Assembly (NCBI GenBank): GCA_046048095.1
Contig: JBJOGS010000050.1
Span: forward strand, 1-5,694
DNA length: 5,694 nt
Origin: UBA3478 sp046048095
GTDB taxonomy: Bacteria; Bacteroidota; Bacteroidia; Flavobacteriales; Flavobacteriaceae
Direction of reading: 5' to 3'
The notes under the pieces were generated by a model that was given only the letters and a program-made list of their open reading frames with translations, did not search any database and had not been told where the DNA came from. The translations under genes and the position numbers were made by a program. This document shows, one piece after another, positions 1 to 5,417 of this stretch (positions within the stretch are counted from its first letter, which is position 1; each line of letters starts with the position of its first letter).

Positions 1-314
1 AACTGCGTAGTATCTGCTCGATTAATATCTCCAAGGTCTCCAGGACGCATTATTCTCACTTGCCGACCGTATTTCGATGCTAAAGCAGTCGTTGAACGAG
101 GTACTGCGGATCGAATAACACCCTTAGAATCAGTGTTCGTTTTATCTATGTAAATCGTATCGGTAATGTTCCATTGAATTACCTGATCATAACGAGCACG
201 GAGTATGCGCAATACGGATGGCTCAAGCCACTTCACAATGCACAAAACAAGCAGTGTAAGCAGCACCCCCGTTCGTTCTGAATTAGAAACGAAGAAGGGA
301 GCTCTTTTTGGCAT
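1..314 (-). CDS. Helix-hairpin-helix protein, membrane-anchored, N-terminal part (cut by window edge)
   Basis: This open frame has no stop from an ATG at 314 to the window edge (104 codons visible). The protein starts with a short polar stretch, then SNSERTGVLLTLLVLCIVKW (residues 10-29), which forms one membrane helix. A polar linker follows, and near the cut comes RPGDLGDINRADTTQ (90-104). An xINxADT(T) segment is the usual lead-in to a helix-hairpin-helix LPGIG DNA-binding motif, and the 'SxxERxGxxxLLLL' start is typical of Bacteroidota HHH proteins of the ComEA type. The HHH core itself lies outside the window, so the assignment rests on the lead-in and the N-terminus. The start codon lies 3 nt after the stop of the AGCS symporter gene, so the two are almost certainly co-transcribed. 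Its role is not known; family members bind DNA non-specifically and ComEA homologues act in DNA uptake. Confidence 0.7.
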   Translation of the reverse strand, partial: MPKRAPFFVSNSERTGVLLTLLVLCIVKWLEPSVLRILRARYDQVIQWNITDTIYIDKTNTDSKGVIRSAVPRSTTALASKYGRQVRIMRPGDLGDINRADTTQ

Positions 315-317
315 ACT

Positions 318-1910
318 TTAACGCGCCACTCGAATGGCTTTGAGATAACGATTTAATTGGCGTTTTACTTCAGGAAATAAGAAGTATAGTCCTACCATGT
401 TCGGGAAAACCATAGCAAAAATCATCGCATCCGAGAAAGCCCAAATCGAGTCCATGCTTGCAGCCGCCCCAATAACGATGAACACCAAGAATAAAAATTT
501 ATAGGTAAGATCCATGACCTTGCCTCTTCCAAAAAGAAACTTCCAGGCTTGAAGACCGTAATATGACCAAGATATCATCGTGGATACTGCAAAAAGTACC
601 ACAGCGATGGTTAAGAATACATTAGAGAAAGGAATGTAGTTAGCAAAGGCTTGAGAGGTAATACCGGCCCCTTCATAGGCGACACCATCGATATACACGA
701 CTCCACTTCCATCGCCTCCGTACTCAAAGACCCCGCCCATATTGAAGATTACGATCACTAAGGCCGTCATCGTACAGATGACCACGGTATCAATAAAAGG
801 CTCGAGAAGCGCCACTAAACCTTCAGAGGCTGAAAACTTCGTTTTTACTGCCGAGTGAGCGATAGAAGCCGAACCTGCTCCGGCCTCGTTAGAGAATGCG
901 GCCCTTCTAAATCCGATGAGCAAGACTCCGATCACACCCCCTACCCCAATAGCTTTAGGCTCAAAGGCTTGAGATAGAATTTGACGAATAGCGTCATCCA
1001 AAAAAGTGACATTTGTGACAATGATGTAAACGCACGCCAACACATAGAGCAATGCCATTAGCGGAACGACCTTTTCTGTTACCGCTGCTATACGCTTGAT
1101 TCCACCGATAATAATCACCCCCACCAAAAAGGCAATAGTCACACCAATCAGGGTGCCTGCCATAGCGCTTTGAAGGCCAAATAAGTCTTTTAATACGATA
1201 GTAGCCTGATTCGATTGAGCGGCATTGCCCCCACCAAAAGAACCTCCAATACAGAAAATAGCGAATAACACAGCGACTACTTTACCGAATTTCACGAAGC
1301 CTTTAGAGGCCAAACCCTTCTTCAAGTAATACATCGGACCACCGTAAACCACCCCATTTTCGTCTACATCTCGGTATTGGACCCCTAGGGTACACTCTAC
1401 AAATTTGGTAGACATCCCCAGTATTCCACATACAATCATCCAAAAGGTCGCTCCGGGACCACCTAAAGCGATGGCTAAGGCCACACCAGCAATGTTGCCG
1501 TTTCCGACAGTACCAGATACCGCGGTAGCTAAAGCCTGAAAATGACTTACCTCACCTTCTTTTGACTCATCTTTTATAGTGCCTTTCACATCGCCCTCTA
1601 CAATGTTGAGCTCTGCTAGTTCGGCTTTATGAGCCTCAACTTCATCGTATTTGCCGCGCACGACATTCACCGCTGTTTTGAAATGACGAATATTCGGAAA
1701 CTTAAAATAAAGGGTGAAAAACAACGCACTCCCCACCAATAGAATTAATACAAAAGGTGTGTTAAAGACCTCGAAGAATACCGCATTGGTCACCGCATCA
1801 GAAAACGGCTTAAACGCCTCGTCAATACGTTGATCTAAGCCTCGTTCTTGAGCGTTTACTTGTCCTGAAAAAAATAAGAGTATTGCGAGTGATGTAATAG
1901 CTTGCTTCAT
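318..1910 (-). CDS. Sodium:alanine/glycine symporter, AGCS family
   Basis: This is an inner-membrane secondary transporter expected to import alanine or glycine with Na+. Numbered from the ATG at 1910 (530 residues), it has a signal-peptide-like start (hydrophobic 5-14, likely cleavage VNA/QE after residue 20). Repeated membrane segments follow. Family hallmarks are SGTVGNGNIAGV (132-143), GGPGATFWM (150-158), GGPMYYLKKG (about 190-199) and FRRAAFSNEAGAGSAS (334-349). The frame can be extended two codons to a GTG at 1916, but the ATG directly begins a good signal peptide and is preferred. The protein is longer than the roughly 450-480 residues usual in Proteobacteria and Firmicutes, because of the signal peptide, a charged cytoplasmic-type loop (about 86-121) and a Gly-rich insert (about 392-416). 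The 127-nt gap upstream could hold a promoter, but no convincing TAnnTTTG box was found. The substrate cannot be fixed from sequence alone. Confidence 0.95.
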   Translation of the reverse strand: MKQAITSLAILLFFSGQVNAQERGLDQRIDEAFKPFSDAVTNAVFFEVFNTPFVLILLVGSALFFTLYFKFPNIRHFKTAVNVVRGKYDEVEAHKAELAELNIVEGDVKGTIKDESKEGEVSHFQALATAVSGTVGNGNIAGVALAIALGGPGATFWMIVCGILGMSTKFVECTLGVQYRDVDENGVVYGGPMYYLKKGLASKGFVKFGKVVAVLFAIFCIGGSFGGGNAAQSNQATIVLKDLFGLQSAMAGTLIGVTIAFLVGVIIIGGIKRIAAVTEKVVPLMALLYVLACVYIIVTNVTFLDDAIRQILSQAFEPKAIGVGGVIGVLLIGFRRAAFSNEAGAGSASIAHSAVKTKFSASEGLVALLEPFIDTVVICTMTALVIVIFNMGGVFEYGGDGSGVVYIDGVAYEGAGITSQAFANYIPFSNVFLTIAVVLFAVSTMISWSYYGLQAWKFLFGRGKVMDLTYKFLFLVFIVIGAAASMDSIWAFSDAMIFAMVFPNMVGLYFLFPEVKRQLNRYLKAIRVAR

Positions 1911-2037
1911 GTGCACGGAAAAGAAATTGAAATGCTTTAGAAGCGCTGAAGATGCTAAAAATTTTACAGTTAAGCAACGAAAGCGTGATATTACAAAGAA
2001 AATAAGTCTGACTGCAATAACGAATCAGGGGGCACAA

Positions 2038-2268
2038 TTACAAGTCAAAAACAGAAGATCTTTTGGTGTAAACTAGATCTTTAATGCGCATCCAGAATGC
2101 GAAAAAAAGATAGAGCGCAAAGCCAAAACCAAGGGTAATAAAGGTCAGGTAGATGAAACTTAAGCGCACGACCTTCGGACGAATTCCCCAAGAATCACCT
2201 ATCCTCTGGCACACCCGAAATCCCCAGGACTGAAGAAAATACAGAATACGTTGAAAAGTGGTGGGCAT
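2038..2268 (-). CDS. PspC-domain small membrane protein
   Basis: This is a 76-residue protein with a single PspC domain. GFRVCQRIGDSWGIRPKVVRLSFIY (16-40) matches the 'xVCxRLGxxLGIRxxxVRLxFIY' start of the domain. A hydrophobic segment (about 37-59) forms one membrane helix, followed by RIKD and the terminal KRSSVFDL (69-76), an ending characteristic of the Flavobacteriales version. PspC in enterobacteria senses membrane stress with PspB and relays it to PspA; no PspA, PspB or PspF homologue is in this window, so only membrane association is supported here and a stress role is inference. The ATG lies 16 nt after the rhodanese stop, so the gene is probably co-transcribed with it. The length is normal for stand-alone Bacteroidota members. 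Confidence 0.85.
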   Translation of the reverse strand: MPTTFQRILYFLQSWGFRVCQRIGDSWGIRPKVVRLSFIYLTFITLGFGFALYLFFAFWMRIKDLVYTKRSSVFDL

Positions 2269-2284
2269 TTTGGGGCAAATAACG

Positions 2285-2590
2285 TTAAACCAATGGTCCG
2301 TCCCAACTCATTACGCCACCCATGAGGTTGTAGGCATTGGCGATTCCTTTAGAACGCAGCACGGCACACGCTTGACCCGAGCGATTACCAGATCGGCAAT
2401 ACACGAAATATGAGGCGGCAGGGTCGAGTGCCTCAACCGCAGCCATAAATGCCTGAGGATTAAATATATCGTGATGAATAGCGCCTTCAATCTTTCCTTC
2501 GGCCACCTCTTGTGCAGTGCGCACATCGATGATCACGGCGTTTTCAGTCTCGGCTAACTTTTCTTTCCACTGTTCTTGAGTAAGATCCAT
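2285..2590 (-). CDS. Single-domain rhodanese-like sulfurtransferase
   Basis: The 101-residue protein is one complete rhodanese domain. It shows VIIDVRTAQEVAEGKIEGAIH (19-39), the usual 'xDVRxxxExxxGHIxGAxx' entry, then the active-site loop CRSGNRS (65-71) with the catalytic Cys65 that carries a persulfide. The end, YNLMGGVMSWDGPLV, is the standard 'xxLxGGxxxWxxxxxP' close of the fold. No signal peptide is seen, so it should be cytoplasmic. Members of this GlpE/PspE-like group transfer sulfur from thiosulfate or other donors to thiols, but the physiological substrate is not evident here. It sits between a TlpA-like lipoprotein (33-nt gap upstream) and a PspC protein (16-nt gap downstream). A TATATTTG box 17 nt upstream of its ATG may give it a promoter of its own. 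Confidence 0.92.
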   Translation of the reverse strand: MDLTQEQWKEKLAETENAVIIDVRTAQEVAEGKIEGAIHHDIFNPQAFMAAVEALDPAASYFVYCRSGNRSGQACAVLRSKGIANAYNLMGGVMSWDGPLV

Positions 2591-2606
2591 TGATTTAATT
2601 TTTCTT

Positions 2607-2614
2607 CAAATATA
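2607..2614 (-). promoter_or_regulatory. Possible promoter -7 box for the rhodanese gene
   Basis: On the minus strand the sequence reads TATATTTG, an exact match to the Bacteroidota -7 consensus TAnnTTTG, and its last base is 17 nt before the A of the rhodanese ATG. No TTG lies at the usual 17-23 nt further upstream, so the -33 element is missing or degenerate. It would allow rhodanese and pspC to be transcribed apart from the TlpA-like gene. Because the region is AT-rich, a chance match is possible. Confidence 0.35.
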
Positions 2615-2623
2615 CAACGGGTA

Positions 2624-3148
2624 TCACGAGTTGTTGTGTAACTCAAGTAACGCAGCCTCTAAATCAGCTTCATTCATCGAACGCATAAAAAACAACCGCT
2701 GACCTTTGTAAGTGATTAACGTGACAGGGATCGCAGGTAACACCCACTCTTGTGCGACCTCAAAGCGCCAATCGAAATTCACGTCTTGTTCAACGAGCCA
2801 TACCGGATGGGTGATATTTAAACGTTCTACCGCTTCTACCACCGATGAATCCCATACCTCTTCGCGATCTAGATTCACAAAAACTAGAGACACCTCTTCA
2901 GCATGACGCTTTGCAAAGGCCTCGAACTCAGGAATTTCTTTAATACAAGGAGTACACCAACTCGCCCAAAAATTATAAATACGGACCGTTTCAAGAGTGG
3001 TATTGCTGGTCTCTTCAGCCAATACCTTCGTTGAAATTTCACGGTACACTGAAGGATTACGATGTGCAGTATCGCATCCAACTAAAACAAAAGCAAGCAG
3101 AAAAAGAGCATTTCTTAATCTAAGTGAAGAATTCAATGTAAGGCTCAT
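2624..3148 (-). CDS. TlpA/thioredoxin-like thiol-disulfide lipoprotein
   Basis: Numbered from the ATG at 3148, the protein has 174 residues. It begins with a lipoprotein signal: a basic n-region, the hydrophobic NALFLLAFVLVG, and a lipobox LVGC with Cys25. The mature part is a thioredoxin fold: IYNFWASWCTPCIKEIPEFE with the redox pair Cys65/Cys68, a strand VSLVFVNLD, and the expected cis-Pro in AIPVTLI (Pro141). It should be membrane-anchored outside the cytoplasm and act as a thiol-disulfide reductase or in cytochrome c maturation, as TlpA/ResA proteins do; the target is unknown. No acidic cluster follows Cys25, so there is no clear Bacteroidota surface-export signal. A GTG at 3166 would add six residues, but the ATG gives a normal lipoprotein signal. 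It is first in the minus-strand cluster and divergent from the nitroreductase gene. Confidence 0.88.
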   Translation of the reverse strand: MSLTLNSSLRLRNALFLLAFVLVGCDTAHRNPSVYREISTKVLAEETSNTTLETVRIYNFWASWCTPCIKEIPEFEAFAKRHAEEVSLVFVNLDREEVWDSSVVEAVERLNITHPVWLVEQDVNFDWRFEVAQEWVLPAIPVTLITYKGQRLFFMRSMNEADLEAALLELHNNS

Positions 3149-3152
3149 CGTT

Positions 3153-3186
3153 TTGAAAGGTAGCACTAGGGTTTTAAATACCTTTG
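3153..3186 (+). promoter_or_regulatory. Promoter of the nitroreductase gene
   Basis: TTG (3153-3155) and TACCTTTG (3179-3186) fit the Bacteroidota sigma consensus TTG-N(17-23)-TAnnTTTG with a 23-nt spacer, at the long end of the range. Transcription would start a few bases after 3186, leaving a short untranslated leader before the ATG at 3201. The element overlaps the region just upstream of the divergent TlpA-like gene. Confidence 0.6.
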
Positions 3187-3200
3187 CTCAAAATTAAGCA

Positions 3201-3839
3201 ATGACTAAAGAACTTTTTCTCTCTTCGCGATTGTGGAGATATGCCACCAAACGTTTCGACCAATCAAAAAAAATCTCAGACGAGGACTTAGAGTTGATTC
3301 TTGAAGCGGTGCGCCTCACTCCAACCTCATACGGTCTTCAACCCTTTAAGGTGTTGATCATTCGCAGCACCAACCTGCGCGAACAGTTAAAATCGGCTGG
3401 TTTTAATCAACCACAATTCACCGATGCCTCTCATTTATTAGCCTTTGCCCATTACGACACCTTCTCTGATGAACTCATCGATCGTTTTGTCCAACTCAAT
3501 AAAGAAATAAGAAATACTGATCCCGACAAAATCAACGCCTACGCCCAGTTTTTAAAATCGCTGTTCGGAGCTTGGTCTCCTGCTCAAAAATCCCAATGGG
3601 CTGACAAACAAATGTACTTAGCGTTGGGCAATGCCCTGCAAGCGGCCGCTGAACTTAAAGTGGATAGCTGTGCCCTAGAAGGATTTGATGTGCAACAGGC
3701 GAATGAAATCTTGGGAGTAGCTTCTCAGCAGCTCAAGGTCACTGCTTTTTTGGCCTTAGGACACCGCTCAGCTGAAGACGCCACTCAATTTCTTGATAAA
3801 GTGAGAGTACCCATGGAGGCACTCATTGAAGAGCTCTAA
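3201..3839 (+). CDS. Nitroreductase-family NAD(P)H-dependent oxidoreductase
   Basis: This 212-residue protein belongs to the FMN-dependent nitroreductase family (NfsB/NfnB-like), whose members use NAD(P)H to reduce nitroaromatics, quinones or related electrophiles. Visible family features are RYATKRFD (13-20), the FMN phosphate/ring contact region, then LTPTSYGLQPFKV (39-51), matching 'xxPSSxxxQPWxx', CALEGFD (157-163), matching the conserved 'xPxEGFD' turn, and ALGHRSAED (185-193) with DKVR (199-202) at the C-terminal FMN site. The length is normal and no signal peptide is present, so it is a cytoplasmic, probably dimeric flavoprotein. The true substrate cannot be told from sequence. It has its own promoter and appears monocistronic: a new promoter for the trp operon begins 24 nt after its stop. 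No hairpin terminator was seen directly after the gene, so read-through may continue to the trp attenuator. Confidence 0.92.
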   Translation: MTKELFLSSRLWRYATKRFDQSKKISDEDLELILEAVRLTPTSYGLQPFKVLIIRSTNLREQLKSAGFNQPQFTDASHLLAFAHYDTFSDELIDRFVQLNKEIRNTDPDKINAYAQFLKSLFGAWSPAQKSQWADKQMYLALGNALQAAAELKVDSCALEGFDVQQANEILGVASQQLKVTAFLALGHRSAEDATQFLDKVRVPMEALIEEL

Positions 3840-3863
3840 TTCAAAGCACCTATTATTTTAAAG

Positions 3864-3893
3864 TTGTCTATTCGTATGCAAATCGTATATTTG
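3864..3893 (+). promoter_or_regulatory. Promoter of the trp operon
   Basis: TTG (3864-3866), a 19-nt spacer and TATATTTG (3886-3893) form an essentially ideal Bacteroidota promoter (TTG-N19-TAnnTTTG). Only five bases (ACCCC) separate the box from the ATG of the Trp leader peptide at 3899. The start of transcription is therefore predicted at or within one or two bases of that ATG. It drives the leader and, after read-through of the attenuator, trpE and trpG. Confidence 0.75.
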
Positions 3894-3898
3894 ACCCC

Positions 3899-3955
3899 AT
3901 GTTAACCAATCAGTTTATTTCTAAGTGGTGGTCACGGTCTAGCTTTAGACTGTGA
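3899..3955 (+). CDS. trpL: trp operon leader peptide with tandem Trp codons
   Basis: A short frame encodes MLTNQFISKWWSRSSFRL (18 residues) and ends in TGA. Codons 10 and 11 (3926-3931) are both TGG; Trp is normally the rarest residue, so a tandem pair in a tiny reading frame just before trpE is strong evidence for a sensing role. E. coli TrpL also has its tandem Trp at positions 10 and 11. When charged tRNA-Trp is scarce the ribosome should stall here, next to the hairpin that starts at 3932. When Trp is plentiful it should reach the stop codon and cover the segment from about 3946 onward. The ATG follows the promoter box by five bases, leaving no room for a ribosome binding site. The peptide itself probably has no function after release. 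Confidence 0.85.
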   Translation: MLTNQFISKWWSRSSFRL

Positions 3956-3994
3956 TGAAACGCTTTTTACCATATTCTAGAAGCCTGTCATCAC
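3932..3994 (+). promoter_or_regulatory. trp attenuator: pause hairpin and alternative antiterminator
   Basis: Two exclusive structures can be drawn in the leader RNA. The first is a 10-bp stem, TCACGGTCTA (3932-3941) with TAGACTGTGA (3946-3955), with one G-U pair and loop GCTT. It begins at the base after the Trp codons and its right arm ends with the leader stop codon. The second pairs GTGATGA (3952-3958) with TCATCAC (3988-3994), a perfect 7 bp, and continues after a small internal loop with GCTTTT (3962-3967) against AGAAGC (3979-3984). The second structure uses the right arm of the first hairpin and the left arm of the terminator. A ribosome stalled at the Trp codons would melt the first stem and favour the antiterminator; a ribosome at the stop codon would block it. 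Confidence 0.8.
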
Positions 3995-4008
3995 GACAGG
4001 CTTTTTTT
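3981..4008 (+). terminator. Intrinsic terminator of the trp attenuator
   Basis: AAGCCTGTC (3981-3989) and GACAGGCTT (3995-4003) form a perfect 9-bp stem with loop ATCAC, merging into a run of seven Ts (4002-4008). This is a textbook Rho-independent terminator lying 11 nt before the trpE start codon. Its left arm and loop are shared with the antiterminator, so it should form when tryptophan is plentiful and stop transcription before trpE. It would also stop any read-through from the nitroreductase gene. Confidence 0.93.
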
Positions 4009-4019
4009 ATTCATAGGCC

Positions 4020-5417
4020 ATGACAATTACCCTACAGACACATTACAAGAAAATCGTATCGGATACCTTGACACCGGTTAGCATTTACTTAAAGTTAAGA
4101 GATCAATTTGAGGGCAGTTTTTTACTTGAAAGCAGTGACTATCACACCAGTGAAAACAGTTTTTCGTACATCTGCTGCAACCCCATCGCTTCGTTCAAAG
4201 TAGCCCAATCGCGCTTTACCGCCATTTATCCGAATGGAGAGACGAGCGAGCAACCGGTCGAAGATACCGCCTCACTGATCCAAGCGATTCAATCGTTTGT
4301 TGCCACCTTTAAAGTGTCTGAATCTGCTTTTAAATTCATTTCAAACGGATTCTTTGGATATACGCAGTACGATGCCGTGCGTTACTTTGAATCCTTTGAC
4401 AGTCATTCGAGTAAACCGGGCGTCGACATGCCTGATATGCACTACACTTTATTTCAGAACATCATTGCGATTGATCACTTCAAAAATGAAGCCTATCTGT
4501 TCTGTCACAGCCCAAACCAAACCAATAATCTCGATCAAATAGAGAAGTTGCTTCGAGAAGCTACCTTTGCTACCTACAGCTATCAAAACGTAGGCGAGAC
4601 CAGCTACAACATGAGCGACGAAGCCTTTAAGGCTTTAGTAGAACGGGCTAAAGAACACTGCCAACGAGGCGACGTTTTTCAGCTCGTGCTCTCACGCCGC
4701 ACTGAACAGCGCTTTAAGGGTGATGAATTCAATGTGTACCGGGCATTGCGATCCATCAATCCGAGCCCCTACCTCTTTTACTTTGATTACACCAATTTCA
4801 AGCTATTCGGATCTTCCCCTGAAGCACAACTTATCGTTAAAGACGGCATAGCTGAGATTCACCCCATAGCCGGAACCTATAAACGCACCGGTAGCGACGA
4901 ACAAGATGCTGTCCTCGCCAAAAAGCTCTCTGAAGATGTGAAAGAAAATGCCGAACATGTCATGCTCGTAGACCTCGCAAGAAATGACCTAAGCCGCAAT
5001 GCTGAAGAGGTTTCGGTAAAGACATTCCGAGAGGTGCAATACTTTTCGCACGTCATCCACTTAGTTTCTAAAGTCGTCGCAAAAAAACGTCCAGAGGTAT
5101 CTGCCCTGCAGTTAATGGCAGATACTTTTCCGGCAGGTACTTTAAGTGGGGCTCCGAAACCGATGGCTCTTCAGCTCATCGAGCGCTATGAACCCACACG
5201 TCGTGGCTATTATGGCGGCGCGATTGGATTCTTTGATTTCAATGACAACTACAACCACGCCATCTTAATCCGATCGTTTCTCAGTCATCAAAATACGCTC
5301 TACTATCAAGCCGGCGCAGGAATTGTGGCCTCTTCATCCGCTGAAAATGAATTACAAGAAACCTATAACAAACTCGGGGCACTGCAAAGGGCACTAGAAC
5401 TGGCAGAATCATTATGA
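4020..5417 (+). CDS. trpE: Anthranilate synthase component I
   Basis: TrpE converts chorismate to anthranilate with ammonia released by TrpG, the first committed step of tryptophan synthesis. The 465-residue protein has the N-terminal regulatory domain with LLESS (35-39), the family's Trp-binding feedback motif. The C-terminal chorismate-binding domain contains GDVFQLVLSRR (217-227), INPSPY (246-251), SSPE (265-268), PIAGTYKRTG (282-291), ENAEHVMLVDLARNDL (309-324) with the metal and substrate-site glutamates, TFPAGTLSGAPK (369-380), YYGGAIG (397-403) and QAGAGIVASSS (430-440). The combination of LLES and PIAGT favours TrpE over PabB or isochorismate synthase, and the leader with Trp codons supports this. 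The start is fixed because an in-frame TAG lies two codons before the ATG. Length is slightly short for the family (usually about 465-520). The stop overlaps the trpG start. Confidence 0.97.
   Translation: MTITLQTHYKKIVSDTLTPVSIYLKLRDQFEGSFLLESSDYHTSENSFSYICCNPIASFKVAQSRFTAIYPNGETSEQPVEDTASLIQAIQSFVATFKVSESAFKFISNGFFGYTQYDAVRYFESFDSHSSKPGVDMPDMHYTLFQNIIAIDHFKNEAYLFCHSPNQTNNLDQIEKLLREATFATYSYQNVGETSYNMSDEAFKALVERAKEHCQRGDVFQLVLSRRTEQRFKGDEFNVYRALRSINPSPYLFYFDYTNFKLFGSSPEAQLIVKDGIAEIHPIAGTYKRTGSDEQDAVLAKKLSEDVKENAEHVMLVDLARNDLSRNAEEVSVKTFREVQYFSHVIHLVSKVVAKKRPEVSALQLMADTFPAGTLSGAPKPMALQLIERYEPTRRGYYGGAIGFFDFNDNYNHAILIRSFLSHQNTLYYQAGAGIVASSSAENELQETYNKLGALQRALELAESL

Noticed and set aside
1911..1916. 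GTG start for the symporter two codons upstream
   Set aside because: The ATG at 1910 directly begins a normal signal peptide (MKQAITSLAILLFF), and neither start has a strong ribosome site; ATG preferred.
1822..2037. 71-residue minus-strand frame between pspC and the symporter gene
   Set aside because: It overlaps the symporter coding start in another frame, has no recognisable motif and an unlikely composition; it is a chance frame reaching into the intergenic gap.
1917..2037. Promoter for the symporter gene in the gap after pspC
   Set aside because: The best minus-strand box (TTTCTTTG) has one mismatch and its nearest TTG is only 13 nt away; no convincing promoter or terminator could be drawn.
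2311..2526. Minus-strand frame inside the rhodanese gene
   Set aside because: It lies wholly within the rhodanese, whose motifs are in a different frame, so it is a shadow.
2628..2644. GAGTT/AACTC inverted repeat at the 3' end of the TlpA-like gene
   Set aside because: The stem is only 5 bp with a 7-nt loop, AT-rich and without a T-run, so it does not qualify as a terminator.
3149..3166. GTG start for the TlpA-like protein six codons upstream
   Set aside because: The ATG at 3148 already yields a standard lipoprotein signal, and a GTG start would place the proposed minus-strand promoter box inside the gene.
2712..3197. Plus-strand frames of 64 and 66 codons and a 65-codon minus frame across the TlpA-like gene
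   Set aside because: They overlap a clear thioredoxin-fold lipoprotein and show no domain features.
3894..4019. T-box riboswitch or TRAP-binding site as the trp regulator
   Set aside because: The leader is too short for a T-box and lacks its conserved AGGGTGG-type T-box sequence, and there are no spaced GAG/TAG repeats for TRAP; the Trp-codon leader explains the region better.
4297..4542. 81-codon plus-strand frame inside trpE
   Set aside because: It is out of frame with trpE, whose conserved motifs run through the same region.
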